NCBI GenBank assembly: GCA_013398955.1
Contig: VWPU01009666.1
Coordinates: 124,001-188,000 of the forward strand
Origin: Callaeas wilsoni
Lineage: Eukaryota > Chordata > Aves > Passeriformes > Callaeidae
Reading direction: 5' to 3'
DNA length: 64,000 nt
Made by a program: the position numbers and the translations under genes. How positions within the stretch are numbered: the stretch's first letter is position 1; every line of letters starts with the position of its first letter. Below the pieces are notes generated by a model, which saw nothing but the letters and a program-made list of their open reading frames with translations, was not told the origin of the DNA and did not search any database. Shown in pieces: positions 26,693 through 41,000 of this stretch.

Positions 26693-28440
26693 AAGTGCAA
26701 AGGTGCTTAGAATAACTTAAGTAGAATTCATTTTATGCAATTATATTTTGTTAGTACTATGTAGTCAAGTTTTATTGCTACAATCATTTCTTCATCTCTG
26801 ATTCCAAGTATGGTAGCTGAAAATGGCATATTTCTCATAAATCACTTCTGTCACTCATGAGGCCTCTTGAATCTGTGTGTTTAAATAGTTCAAATAGGGA
26901 AAAACAGTAATGTTTTGACATTTTATTTTTTTGAATGTGCTTTGGTATTAACTAGTAGCAGAAAGCTTCCTGTGTTAGGCAATAAAGCAAAGAATTTTTT
27001 TCCAAAAGCGGAATGTCATGTATTATCAAACTAAGTCCTCTCTGTTTCTAATAGTTTTCCCATGTGTTTATTTAAAGGGCCTTACTGAATCACAGCTTGA
27101 ATATTTTGATCCCAATTTATTTTGGGCCTTTTATTAGATTTGGGTGAGCTGTCAATTTGTATCATTGTTATTTATTACTATCCTACTCCAGTGGTATATA
27201 TGTGGAAGAGAATATTAAAGTTTTTACTTGTGTAGATGACATTTACTAGAACGTTCATCACAATTTAATTAATAGAAACTAGAGATCTTATGATATTTTG
27301 TTAATGTAAACATGGACTAAATTTCTCAGAAGTAAAACTTTAACATTTATTTTTATTCTTTGTTTATATTCTATAATTTAACTCTATAATTTAATATTCA
27401 GATGTCTTCTTCATATATTATTAAATAGTAGCATTGAAATCCATATTCAAGTTACATTTTACACAAATACAGCTTAAGACATAACATTTAAACTCTGTAC
27501 ACTTTAGGAAGGGCTTACTTGTTGTCCATGTAAACACTGTTATGCAACAGGCTCAGGACTTATGTCCAAGACTTTGATGATTTATAATGGAGAGTTTTTT
27601 TCAAAATGCTATGGGATCTGCGTGTTTTCTGATAAATCCTTAGAAATCTTCTACTCAAAACAGAAGTTTTAATAAGTTTTTATACAATTAAGGGTTCCTC
27701 TGTATTAAAGTTTCTGATCACATTTAGTCCTTGTTGACCACTACAGTATCTCTCCAATTCCATAACAAATTTGGAAGGGTTATCTCCTAGTTTGGAAACA
27801 TCGTGGATATACGTTTTTGAGACTGCTCCCTTGACAGCTTATATATACATTTTGCACATAGTTTCAGTAGAGCCTTGGATAAAAATAGATAAAACCTTCA
27901 GAAAATACACAAACAATTACACATCTCTATCAGAGCCTGTGGGGATCATTGAAAAACTTCTACATCTAAACGATTTTTCAAACTTAATAAAATTACAATC
28001 AATTTGAAATGGGAGAGAAACTAAAAGACAAGAAGTCTGACACATATTTAGACAGAACAACATAGACACTGTAATTCTCTGTCCTATTTAATGGAACGAC
28101 ATGTCCCAGCCATATCCTTTCTTGTGATTTGTCTTCAAAGGTCACCACTATTTTTCAGTTTATTTGATATCTCTTTTACTAGGGCACCTTTTCCCTTTGT
28201 TTCAGACACAAGTGTTCAGCTTGTCAGGAAAAACATGAACTAGTATCAGAAAAAATATTCATGAGGACTAATCTCTTTCCCAGCTTCTTTAGGCAGAAAG
28301 AGATTAAAGATGAGAGGAAAAGACAGGCAGATTCTCCTTTGGAGAATGACTCAAAAGAGGAGTTTAATTTAGATCTGTATCTAAAAATAGCCATTGTGAG
28401 TAAGCCCTCTTTATCCACCCCTACTACTGAGATAACATTG
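26693..28440. other. AT-rich non-coding stretch
   Basis: Very AT-rich (especially 26,900-27,500) with no frame above 80 codons and no recognised repeat. Nothing supports a gene. Confidence 0.55.
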
Positions 28441-28511
28441 ATGAAATTTGAAGTCCCTTTAGATGAACTTTAAAGACTCCTTCCAAACCAAACCATTCAA
28501 TAGCTCTATTA
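28441..28511 (+). mobile_element. Short CR1 3' tail relic
   Basis: About 70 bases read 'gaagtccctttagatgaac', 'tttaaagactccttccaaac', 'caaaccattcaatagctcta'. This matches the extreme 3' end of CR1 (normally 'actagatgatctttaaggtcccttccaacccaaaccattctatgattcta') with several substitutions. Only the tail remains, as expected for a severely 5'-truncated or partly deleted insertion. Confidence 0.75.
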
Positions 28512-31500
28512 AAAAATTAAAACATCCACTCTAAAAGAAAAGAACCAAATACCAGCCCAAAAGAGGCATATTGAACTATGTACTTAATAGTAATGTAAGC
28601 ATGGGGGTAGGAAATAAACATGCACAATGAAGTAATTTCTCATAAAATGAGAATTTAGTTTTTACTGTGATTCCCTCTTTAAACAAATCAGACTTGATCA
28701 TCCTTTGCAGGATTCATCAGCTCTGAAACTTCAGTCGGATTGATATGCTGTATTAGCCAAAGGTATATAAGTTTTCTGTAAACCTCATGGCGCTAAATCC
28801 CTACCTCACTCTTTGTTCAGTTTACAGCAGTACATCTGCTTATTGCTATGTGACATAGATTGTTTTAATAGCGACAATAATTAATCCAATATGTTTAGAA
28901 AATAATTGAATTTCCCCATTAACATGAAAAACTAAGAAATACTTTTTCAATACTCAAGGTTTTACAAAGAGATAAATTTATGAAATTCAACAAATAAATC
29001 CACAAAAAGAAAGAACTCTGGATTAGCCAACAGTTTATAGTTCAATAATCAGGATGAGATCTTTTATTATAGTATCCTTAGCTCATGAGAGGATTACATT
29101 TCCTTTTCTTTTAATTTCCCATGAGCATGAAACATGACTAATTTTCCCATTGGCAGCCATGTTACATTGTAAAAGTGTTAATTGGTGATTGTAGGATAAA
29201 TATGAGTCTTCAATCTTTTACCTTTACTTCTCATTGATTTTCATCTACTTTCTTTTTATGCAACTCAAACTTGTACTTCATGAAGTCACCTCTCCACACC
29301 AGTAATCTGGTTAGTAGAAGCATAACTGGACAGATAATGCTCATTAGATACCAAAGTTGACTATCCTCCACTCCTTTTGTTGAGTTTTGAGGAGCTGTAT
29401 TTGACCCTTCTCAATGCCTTTAGAATGAGTCCTGTTTGAGCTTGCGACGCTGCCCATTGTTTTACTGGGAGAGCTAAGTACCTGTAAGGAAGCACCTTTG
29501 CTCAGCAATTGGACTAATGAAACCTCTCGAAATGAAAAAAAATTATTATTGGTAGTGGATTTCTCTTAATTGTCTACTTCAGGTTTCCTGTGTTTCCTTC
29601 TGATGCACTCAGCACCACTCACTGCCCTGGGGCTGGGACATAAGGGTGCAATGGGTATTTATTTTAACCTGATTCCCTTGTGGCAGAGAAAATGCAGCCC
29701 ACATCTGTCGTGGCTCAGATCCTGATGCACTGGGATGAGGTTATAACTTTGAAGAGGTTATCACAAAGAGGTGATTCAGGGAGAGAAGTTAGCTTCAAAG
29801 GGGTCTTTGCTGGAAGCCATGACAGGCAGTATTCAGCTAGAAGAAGGGAACATACAGTTATGAGTAGGAACTGTGTCTTGCAACAGGGTGGTGCTGTCAG
29901 AGTCAATAGAGCTTTATGGAGTTCTTGGAAAACACAACAGGGACAAAGCACCAGGGCACAGACAAAAGACAAAAATGTAAAACGGTGCAGTACTTAAGAA
30001 AACAGTTGGCCAAAACCAGTGTAGACAGATATGTCATCAGGGAATAAAATATTAAAAATAGTCTCTCTATATTTCCCTCTTTTTCATGAAGAATTCATAA
30101 TATATATTTTAAAAGCTATTTTACACAATGTTTCATAGAGAGGCTCTGCTCAGGTCAACCCTATTTCTCTTGCCTGCAGTTGTTTGATAATCATCTGTTA
30201 CAAATGCTTCACAGCATATGGTATTCCCAAAAATGTTGTTTCAGATCCAATAAAAAAAGCCACTTGCTGTTCTTGAAATGCCATTCCAGACAAAGAAACT
30301 CCAACTCAGCAATTCATAAGGCATCAAAGACTGATTATTTGCAAAACTCACTAGGAGTTAGTATTTATTTCCTTGCTTGCAATCCTTGTGAAAGTTGGGC
30401 TAGTATTATCCCAGTTTTCAAAAGGACTGCACTGAGATGATTTTGAGGGCTGTGTATCTTCCCTTACTAGGAGTGTCAGTAGATCCCAGGACTAGTACTG
30501 GGACTAGTCACTTTAATGCTGTAATTTCTGTTCTGATACTTCTGGGATTCTTCAGTAATCAAATACTTTTTTGACTGGAGGGACGCTGGGTAGCCATTCT
30601 AGTTTTCTATTTCAAATGTGAGATGTTTGTCTTTTATTCTGTGTGCAGAAGATTGCACAGATTCCTGCTGTGTTTAGAGCAAGGACGATAACATCTGTTT
30701 GTGTTGTGAAGTCCAACAACAAAAGTGACTACCAAATGCTGAGCAAAGCTCTACAATTTCCACAAGCCATTTGTTTCCAGTAAGCATTCTCATCTTTGTG
30801 GCACTTATTTTTTCAGGAAAAAGGATCTTCCCACTGACTTTCTTCAGAAATCTATGTTTTGACAATGTTAGAGGCAGTTTGAAAGCTTAAAGAGATTTTT
30901 CCTTGTTTATCTTATGTTTAAGTAAACTTGGATTTAAAACCACAACCAATCAGATCATTACCCTCCAGTGAGTTGTATTCCCTGGGAAGCAGCTATTTTT
31001 ATATGAGCCAGAAATGCAAACTTCTGTTTTGTTTAATGTATGCTATTTTTCAAACAATGTTTCACATTAGAAAATTCTGCCTACTTGACGATCATAGAGA
31101 AAGGGAGTTGTGGGACATTCAGAAGCCGCCTAGAGCATCAGGATGCCAAGTTTCCATTAATTTTAATGGAAATTGTCACCCTCACTCTTCAGGCATGTTT
31201 GAACACATTCTCTTTACAACATACACTGCAGACAGCTTGTGGGTTATTTTTCTTAAATCACAATAATTTTATTATTTCTCACTTTACTGATGTCACTCAG
31301 AAAGCAAAGAATATCTTTGTACACACTGCAAAGATAAAATTGCATGGAGAAGCATATTGGAAATTATTGTGATCATAAACTTTTGAAAAAATGTGGATGT
31401 TTCCTAAACAACTTTCCTTGCTTTGAAAGTGTCTTTAGTCTTAGAGCAGAAGATGACAGATGTGTAAAAGCTACCAGGCTACCACCACTGTCCTCTCATC

Positions 31501-34500
31501 CACGTTTCCACACGGCCTATGAGCACTGTACTCTTCACAACGGAAAAGTCTGATTTACAGCAGGATCCACTTCTATCCCAGATCCCAAACTTGTATCCCA
31601 TCCTTTCTCTTTTCAGTATTTCACTTTTTTCACTGATAAAAAATTCTTCTCTCCGCAAGTTTAATTGATTGAAGTTAACATTATTGCACTAAAAAATTTT
31701 GGTTCTGATGAATGAAGTTTTTTTAGAGATATAAAAATATCACAGCAACTCATGTCACATTGATGAAGCTTCTTAGAATCTCCTGCATGGCTCATAAATA
31801 AAGGAAGAAGTATATTAGGGGCAGTAAATCTTGCTCAGCCCACATAGAGACATAGAGATGACCATGATAAACATGCATTGCAATCGGCTTGCTCCTTCCT
31901 TGGTTCTTTTGCAGAGCAGTATGAGTCCTCTGGATGGAAAATGAAGTGTGGAATGCACCTTCTACCAACCAAAATGAACCTTTACTCATGCCTGGATTTA
32001 AGGGTAGCTGCTCTGGTTTCGCTCTGCTTTAGGTAAGTGTACCATATACGTCAGATCTTACAAAGGCTGAAGCAAAAGCTTGGAAAGCTGCCAATAAAAT
32101 GAAATGAACTTTTCTCAGGGTGATGCTGCTGGCCTGGCCTACTCAACTCACAGTTCTTCTTCGCCTCTCAGCCTGATTTCAATATTGCACCTTGATGGAC
32201 CAAATTTAGTGTTTCCTGTCACTGCACTCCCACACTTCAATAGACACTTGGGATGAATATTGGAACTCTGGCTTTCATACCATAAGTTCATTATCAGTGA
32301 TTACAGAACGTATTGTTCTACTGAGTCAGTGTACATAGGGGAAATGTGTGAACATCTCTTTCAAGATGATCTCTTGCGAGATGGGAACATTTTCACCTCA
32401 CAGATTTAAGAGAGGAAAAGACTTCATCAGCCAGAATTCTGTGCAACAGAAGCATTGCACTGCTGGCCATTTGGCTATCAGTCTTAATTCAGTCAAAACT
32501 CTTGGCCACACCTAGGACTTTAGAAATTAAACTGTATACAGTCTTTTGATTCAGTGAAAACTTCTATCAAGCATTCAATTACACCATAGCTGTGCTCCTT
32601 CTTGCTACCTCACACAAGACTCGGTACAAGGTCAGGCTGACACTCAAGCACTTTGGACATGCAAATGTCTTACACTCTTTCTCACCTTTTTTATCATGTG
32701 TCACTGGCCATTGCGTTAATTCTTCATTGGCATCTGCAGCTTTCATCAAATATCTTAAGGAAGAGACTGCAGCAAACCAGATGACCAGGGGCAGAGTGAA
32801 GCTGCCTGCACAGTGTTACCAACTTACTGGCTACAATTGCAACTCAAGCCTAAGGAGTGTTGGGTTGGGCCCAGATTCCAGTTAAGAATGGAAAGTCAAT
32901 GGAATGATTCCCCTCAACTTGAAAGTGAGCTTTCAATCAAGCCCATTAACCACAAAATAAAATGTTCTTTCTGTACAGGCACAGCAAGGACTTACAGGTT
33001 GCTTGGCTGGTTTGTTTCTTATGTCTCATATTATGTTCACTCTTAACAAGGTTTTCTAATACTGCAGGCATGAAAACATTGCTTCAAAACATTTCTACTA
33101 TTGAAAATGTATCCTTCCATAGAAAGATTACATAAGATTACATGGGCCACTTGGCTTGTTTTGAGAAGATCTATAAGACATACTGCCTAAGACTGAGTAT
33201 CTGCAAGAGACACTAATGTGCAGATCTTCCAGTTGCCATCCACCTTTGTTCACAGTTATTTCCTTCTAACTAGACAAGCACGAATATTGACTATTCTTAT
33301 AAAACAATGGGAACTAGTCCTGCAAAGAAATGCAGAGGAAAACTTTTTTTCCTACAGATGTTGATCCATGCCTTTTACCTGCAATTCAGAAGGGAAATAA
33401 ACTGCTCAGCATTTGTTTTCTCCTTTATACTTGCTCAGATGATGCTCCCTCTACCTGTATCAAAATCATTTAAATCCTTCACATAGCCTTCTGACTGTCC
33501 CTGACCACTTCTTTGTGCCAGAATAAGTGTTATCCAATAAGCATAATTAAGGAACACCTCAGAAAAAATTCAGTGGCTTTGAAATGGAGCTAAAAGAAGG
33601 CCAGCTAACTGCAGAGTTAAAAAGAAATAAAATATAAAAAATTACACTATCTCAATGAGTCCATGCTCCAGGGTCCTGCAAGATTCACATGGTATCCTTT
33701 ACATTGATGCCATTGTATGTAATGTCTGTTTATCAGCAAACTTATGAGAAGTGCAGGAGCAGTAAGGGATCAGGATACGTTTTTAGCAGAAAGCAAAATA
33801 GTAAATTGAAACTGATTTCTGGCAGGTTGCAAGAGGATGAAGCAGATGGGTTAAAAGTTGTGGAGACAGAAATAAACTGATGAGAAAGTACAAATTAAGA
33901 TCTTTGCAAATAATCTCTTTGATCAAAATGATAACAAACTTGATTTCAATATGACCTTTCTCTACTCTCCCCATACTGAAACTTCATTGTTCTTTTTGTC
34001 CCCAGAGCATAATTCTCCTGGAGAAGTCTAAACTCAGCAATTGAGAATGTTCCCTGACTGCCAGGCGTGGGTGAGCACTTGAGCAGTGCCCTGGGTGGAT
34101 GCATGACAGGGAACAATGTGGGAGTAGAGCATCCACCCCGTACACGCCAGATTCTGCTAGAAAGAAACAGGTTCATAGCAAGGGCCTGTAATGCACTTCT
34201 ACAAGTCTGCCAGGTGGGATAAGAAGGAACTGCAGACCTCTGTTTTGCCCAGAATAAGAGAATAAGACTACAATTAAAGTAGGAATCCTTATAATGAGGT
34301 ACTATATTGTCAAAAGTGAGAAATTATGTTGAATAATCACTTGGTTGAGTGATTTCCTCATTTTACTGTTTGTTGACGGCTTTTTTAGTCCTCTAGTGAG
34401 AACGCTGAATAAAAGGATGGCAAATTGTGAGAAACTAAAATGACAAAAGATTGTGGCCTAGGAACAGTCACTGAATGAGAGGGACAGATCTGGCTGGTCA

Positions 34501-35751
34501 TTGTTGTCATGACTTCACTGAACTTCACGAAGGTATCACAGCATTACATGAAGAGTTGCTCAAACCATTAATTAAATGACTGAAAAGAAAATTCAGTATT
34601 TATTGATAATAAAGTAATCTTATAGAAAAGTGCAATTCCAGTACAGTGGTGACTATTGACAAAATTAATAAAGGTGAGAACTTTAAAGTGTCTGATTTAT
34701 TAATAATGATGATAACTGTTACCCTCTAAGGAAAGTAAGACTCATGAGACAAAATATGCTAAATCAAAATGAACATCTTCAGTAGAAAGGTAATGTTGTC
34801 TATCTGTAGTGTAAGCAGACTGAAAATGAATGTGAAATTAAAGTGAAGAGGTTGCACATGTCAGAATGACAGAAGACTTATGCAAAAGCATATGCAGAAG
34901 TTAGAAATATGCACAGAAAATTTTTTATTTATTCCCAATTCTACATGAACACAATGAGAAAAATACACAATTAAGTACAGGAGAAATGTATTAAACACCT
35001 TATTCCAACTCAATATGCTGCTGCTTGCTTTTACAACTGCCCCAAATACCGTTCCCCAGCCTGTTTTCAATCAGATCTAAGTTTGAATTGGAAATTAAAT
35101 GTAACAAGATATAGAACTATTTCTACAAATATTCAACCTCAGTGACAGACAAATATTGAGTTTATTCTTCTAATTCACAATTCTGGTTTTAAACTATTAA
35201 GTACCATCAGCTGTGTTACTTCTTCGTATTTTGTTCATTTCTCAGGGTTTTGGCTTTCTGGAAGTTAAAACTAGGTATTGCTTCTGAGTATTTAATTTTC
35301 CTTTTTCGAGACATTTCTCAGAACATGTCTCTTCAGTGCAATCTCTGGCTTGCACTCTGTCTTCCCTCTCAAAAGCTAACACAGCAGGCAACACCCCTTC
35401 CATGTCTGGCCAGGGACTAAAAAGAAAAACCTCTTCTCTGAAACTAATACCTTCTTGATTTATTTAAAGGATTTCCACAATCAGAGAAAACTTTTTTAAA
35501 AAATGTACTCCATACATCAGCATATCCTAAAGCTTTTCTTCTCTTATAAATTAGGACAGGCTTCATTCAAAATTGCTGTCTTTCACTGGACAGCAAAGTA
35601 TTTACAGAGGCACTGAAGTTTCCACTTGTGCTAGCATCTTCCTCTCAAAGATTAGCATACATAGCTAAGAATAATTTTATTTTTTTTTTATCTCAACATT
35701 CTGAACTATATCAAAAACTTGCTGGGCTTCACTTGGAAGTTAACCCACCAT
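28512..35751. other. Non-coding stretch, no gene seen
   Basis: Seven kilobases without a recognised gene or mobile element. Frames of 105-112 codons at 29680-29997 and 30928-31372 have no domain and overlap other frames. A 22-bp interrupted palindrome lies at 31151-31172 and is listed separately. The segment at about 34,000-34,180 is slightly richer in G+C. Confidence 0.5.
31151..31172. repeat. Interrupted palindrome, 10-bp arms
   Basis: TTTCCATTAA and TTAATGGAAA are perfect reverse complements separated by two T residues. Its layout is like the 'cattgac..tcaatg' type centre of an old amniote palindromic repeat, and like the palindrome at 9198. It could equally be coincidence in AT-rich DNA. 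Confidence 0.5.
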
Positions 35752-35935
35752 GACTTACCCAGAGAAGCTGTGAATATCCTATCCCTGGAAATGTTGAAGG
35801 CCAGGTTTGAGATGGGGCTTTGAGCAACCTGGTCTAGCAGAAGGTGTCCTGCCATGACAGGGGGGTTGGAACTGGACGATCCTTAATGTGCCTTCCAACT
35901 CAAGCCATTCTATGATTCTGCAATAATTCTATGGT
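35752..35935 (+). mobile_element. CR1 LINE 3' end
   Basis: Plus-strand CR1 tail of about 180 bp. It shows 'cccagagaagctgtg', 'tatccctggaaatgttgaaggccaggtt', 'gggctttgagcaacctggtct', 'ggggggttggaactggacgatcctta', 'ccttccaactcaagccattctatgattct' and a degenerate second octamer. It is truncated to the 3' untranslated region and so has no coding potential. The sequence is well preserved, suggesting a moderately young copy. Confidence 0.96.
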
Positions 35936-38900
35936 TTCACGGCATACCCCCTTAAGCATTTTCTGTACTACGCCTCACATATATAATGTGATGCTTTTCT
36001 GCTTATTTCCCTAGAGATTATTCTTAAAAGGCATATGAACATTCTTATTTTTCCGGAAATTAACATAAGTAGGTATACCTTAGAATGTCCATCTATAGAA
36101 ACAAGTCATGTATTTACAAAGAAAGTTACACTTTAAACCTGCAGTCTCATAATTTTGGCTTCTTCAGGCCTGAACTTTGTAAAAATTTAGACACATATTT
36201 AACACCAGCAATTAGGAGCCAGAATGTACTATAATGCACTTACTTCTACACCATTTAAAAAAATAGCAAAATATATTAAAACACTTTCCAAGGATTTTGC
36301 TGTATGCTACATGCTACTTGGAAATAAAGGTATTCAACTTCTTTTGGCTCTGAGGGAAGCCACAGATAAGAGCTTCAGGTGCCACTGCAGTATCATGCAT
36401 AGAATTCCTTTTTTTAATACTTGTGCCAATTTTTAGTATTGAAGTTAGTTAGGGATTAAGGGGACCTGAGAAATCTTCTCTACCAAATAGATATAAAAGA
36501 AAAATCTCTCAGCTAAGTCTTACAGCTGACGAGGGCTCCTCTGTGCAGACTAGAAAACATTGATCAGCTGAGCCACAAATTCCATCTGATGAGCTCTGCT
36601 GAATTAACTACTAGAAATTTTGAAAAGTTGGATGAAGTCTATGGAGAAAATGGTTCCTCTTTCCAAATAAGTTTCCCATATCCACCAATGGCTTGAGTCC
36701 ATCGAAAATCACTCAAAATGCCAGATTGTTGACATCACTCCTCTGCCAAACCTCATAAAGTATTTTTGGCTTGATACAGAGTCATATACACTGAGGAAGA
36801 CTTTGACCTAGAAAATTATTGCCTTGAAGTGAACTAAAAATAAAAAAGTTCTTCAAACTGTCCTCATCTTGCGGCAACCTCACATGATAAGTGCTGCAGA
36901 AATCCTAAATAAGATGAGTGGGGAAAAAGTTAGGAAACCTGAAATATAAGAGTAATTTCTTCAGCAAATGATATTGCCTTGGAATCTCAGTCTAAGATCC
37001 AACTTTCTAGAAATATATAGCATACAGAAACATGCATGTGTTAAATATTAATTTAAATTCTTAGCAGCATTCTCATTAGAATCTATTCGTTCTATCCACA
37101 CTTTCCAGTTAAACACATTTACATTTACATAGCAAAGAGTTGCAAGAATTTCAGGAAGCTTGACGCATCACAGGAAGTTATAGAAATGATGCAGGCATCT
37201 TTTCCTCTGAAAAACTATATAAATTCACTGCCTCAGTGTGTTCTACAGCACCTTCAGTTTTCAATATGTGTGCAAAAAGTTAACAGTATGTTGTAGTTCC
37301 CAAAGAATTTATGGGATTTTCTGTATGAGATGGCATAAGAAACATAGGATGAGAAGTAGTGTGTAGAGCTAACTAGTTCCTAATGAGAACTCCAAGAATG
37401 TTTTGGAAGTGTATGTGCAGATGTGCTGCAAAAATTAAATAAAACCTTAAAGATACTCTCAACATAACACAGTTTGACACACCACCATCTAAAGGAATGA
37501 ATAACAGGAATTTAAAATGTAGAGTCTCTCATTCACTTGATCAACAGGCAAAAGTCAAAGGGTGCTTAACCAGGTGAAGTAATGAAAAGAATCCAAGTCT
37601 AAACTGGAAGCACATTGTAAGAAATATATGTGGTCAGAGCACGACGTTACGTTAACACAGATCCTCCAAATTCACCAGCTCTCTAGATTTAGTCCAATGT
37701 TTCATGGCAATATCAAAATTCTCCTTGTCTCAAGACAATAAAAATATTTAAAACATCGCCTACTGATTTTAACTGGTTTTATTTGTTAATTATGTAACTT
37801 AATACATGTAAAAGTCTATTGTTGATTTTTTCCAGTCTTGAATATCATTATGAGAGTAGTTGCCAACTTAGCTGTTGTTTACGAAACCTACTACGTATTT
37901 TTATTGTTTCCCACTTTTGTTTTATGTACTGCTAAAATTTGAGATTGTCATTAAAGGGATAAACTTTAAAGGATGATGGACATATTCCTTGAAAATCCAG
38001 AAGAAGCCAGTAACTTCAATTTCAGAAAGTAAAACTACCTAATAAATTCAGTAAATTCAGCATCACATATCAAGAGATAGGTATCTTTTGTCATAATAGG
38101 GCCAGAAAGAAATTTTAATCAGTTTAAAACCTATTGAACAGCTGCTGTCTTCAAATTTTTGTTCTGAATGTAACATGCACTCAGTTTTAATCCAGCACAA
38201 TATTTCAGAGTGATGTACAAACAAATTTCTTTCCTTTTTCTAACTGATCATATCTTGTAATGTAATTTTTTTTCAGATGATCTGAAGATTACACAAGATC
38301 TGATACTGTGTAAAGCATCACATGAACCGAAGTAATCAAAAAAGACTTTATGGTATCTGTCAGCTAGTTATTATTTCATTCCCATCATAATGCAGAGTAT
38401 GCCTACTTTTCTTTCTCTCTCCCGATAGATGAAACTGTAGACAAATTAAAAATGAAATGGTGCAATATACATAAAAACTTTTTGAAACAAGGAAAAGCAT
38501 TCCAACAAGTGTAGCACAAGTTCAGGAAAAGAAACAGAGACTTAATTATTGTAAAGTCACAAGGTTAGCAAAGGACATTGTCATGTAGATGCAAAATCAA
38601 TTTGCAAGGCAAAAAAGTTTCAGCAAAAATTTACTAAATGTTCCAGTGAGCAGATTCAAGAGGCATGCCTCACGTTCTTGGAATTTAGCTTCCTGGAAAT
38701 TTCCTCCGTCACTGTTCAGGAGTACTGCTTTTTGTCCATTTTCACAGGAATGTAAAATTTGTTAAAAAGAAAAGATTTCTGCTAATTCGTGTCACCAGGA
38801 AACAGAAACAACTTTCCTGTGCTAGACTTGCATGTTTTTCATCCATAGCACAGCGTATAACATTGAGAATTCTTAGGATGTTTTTGAAACCTGAGGTACA

Positions 38901-40299
38901 CTAATGTCACTTGGTGTGTGCAAGTGGCATAATAATTATGGACTTAATGCTTCTTGCCCACTTGTATGCAAGAATTCTCCTATATTAATGGCAATATTCC
39001 TTTAAACTAGAAAAAGTCTTGCCATGCAACAATACATCTATGCCTGGGTTGCCCAGCAGATCTGAGGAACTGATTTAGAAAAGAAAGACATCTATAATTA
39101 ACACTTGCATTTGTAAAAATAAGGGAGCTTCCTGATACTTTTGCCTTCCTTTAGTCAGGTGGCGTTAACTACAAGAATGGCAAGTGATTTTGTGAGCTTC
39201 TGGCTACTCCAGGGACTGGGGAGACCTCATGAATCTGCAGGGTCTCAGGAAATATTCTGAGAACAGTTCATTGGCCCAGAGGGGAAATGAATGAGGAAAC
39301 TTCATGATGCAAGCCTGCGAGGACCTCCTTTCTCTTGGCCTTGTCTGTACTTTCTCCCTTGGGAAGGGTGTTGATTGCGTCCCTGATTTAGGGCATAAGG
39401 GTTTGACTCTCCAAAAAGTGACTGAATATCATCTACGTTCTTTAAGATGGAACTGTTTTGAAAAGATGCCAAGTAGTCAGAAGTGCACATCCGAAAAAGT
39501 CAGCTTCTTTATATGCCACTTGCTTTTACTCCCCAAAAAAGTTTCTTTGTAATATGCGCATCCATGAAACCAAAGCTTTCTGCTTCTCAGACTTTGGAAA
39601 CACCATACCGTTAGGTCATGTTTTAGTGAAGTGTCATCTAAAACAGCACATGCAAGCTCTAACCAAAAATAAGACAAATCTGATTCAAAAGCACCAGAAT
39701 AACCACACTTTTGCTGAGCACCAGGGGGAATTCAAGTGTTAAGTACTCCCATAACATCAGAGATACAGCTTTGTTGAGGGTGTGAATGGCCACTGATCAT
39801 GCCAAAAACTGCCAGCAGGATATCTTTATGATTTATTTAATCACACATACCTTTAAACTTAAAGTGAATCTCTCTAAAACTTACCCTGGATAGTACTCTA
39901 TTGTGTACACTTTTTGAAGGCTCCTTAATTTCAGAAAAGGATCTTTTAAGGTCTCTGTAAGGGTTCCAGTGCATTCTGATATAACATAATTTTCATATTT
40001 TCAAAGCAAAATTTTGAATCCAGGAAAAAACAAAGGTTTCACAAAATATGCTGGAAATATGTCCCCTTTCTAAACTGGCCTTATTTTTAGTAACGTTTTC
40101 ATGAACGAAGTAACAAATAATCTCATGAAAATATCTTTGCTGTCTCACAAAAAAGGTTTCTCTGACATATCCTCATAAATTTTCTGTAAATTTAAGGGTT
40201 TTTTTAAACTTTACTGAGAGAACTTGTTCTGTCTAGAATAAGATTATTGAATAAAAAATAGAAAAATAAACACTATTTTTTTTCTCTGCTGAGCAATGT
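35936..40299. other. AT-rich non-coding stretch
   Basis: No gene or recognised element. Overlapping frames at 39,302-39,742 carry no domain. The part at about 38,640-38,880 keeps a few CpGs and has a weakly conserved-element-like texture. Confidence 0.5.
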
Positions 40300-41000
40300 A
40301 CTGCTTTTGAGAAGTTTTTCTCATTGGAAAATACTTCTAATGCTGTCCAAGGTCAAAAAGAGACTGCCATTTGCTGGGTGTTTTGTAGACTGTGTGAAAG
40401 GGATCTGCAAGCTCGGTTTAGTTCCCAGTCAACAAATGTCCAACACAGCTGTCATTAATCGGCATTCCTACTGGCAGCCTCTGCAAAGAGGGCAAAGGCT
40501 AATGTACATGGAAGCTGACCTATTTTATGACTTTATTAGTAATTCTTCAGAACAGGCTTCTCAGTGTGAGGAAGTGAACACTGGTTCTTACTGCTGTTGC
40601 TAAGGCCATAGGCTTCCTTTGGATAAATAAACTCGGTTTCCAAAGCTCCCAGTCTGGCATCTTTCGTACATGCTAAAACCCACTAAAAAAGAAATAATCG
40701 TATAAGCTGCACTGTTTGAAACAAAGCCTATTAGCACTCATGCTGAGAAGGCTATATGTGTTAAGTTTCTTTCCAGAAAGCTATTTGTTAATTAATTATT
40801 CCTGTTTCTTTTTCCAATAATATTGTCACGCAGATGCAGACATCTTCTGCCAGAACTAATTCTCATTCTGTTATTTAGCCGTCTTTAATTTCTAACACTC
40901 TTAACCAAGCTAATTTTCCAGACAACAGCTTGATGAATACCAGGCAACAGCTCTGTGGGCTAACCCATAATAAAGTACTACTTCCTTTCTACAAGACCAC
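40300..41000. promoter_or_regulatory. Candidate conserved non-coding element
   Basis: This 700-bp block lacks simple repeats and recognised mobile elements. It contains many motif-like words typical of vertebrate developmental enhancers: CATTAATC near 40,454, ACAAAG (SOX type) near 40,721, TTAATTAATTAT near 40,788, and a CpG-bearing run 'gtcacgcagatgcag' near 40,825. The 98-codon frame at 40307-40603 shows no domain. The call is based on texture only and depends on cross-species conservation that I cannot test. Confidence 0.3.

Noticed and set aside
29680..29997. 105-codon plus frame
   Set aside because: Opposite-strand frame of 85 codons overlaps it; no domain or codon-use support.
30928..31372. 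Two overlapping plus frames of 112 and 110 codons
   Set aside because: They overlap in different frames, neither has a domain, and no exon signals are convincing.
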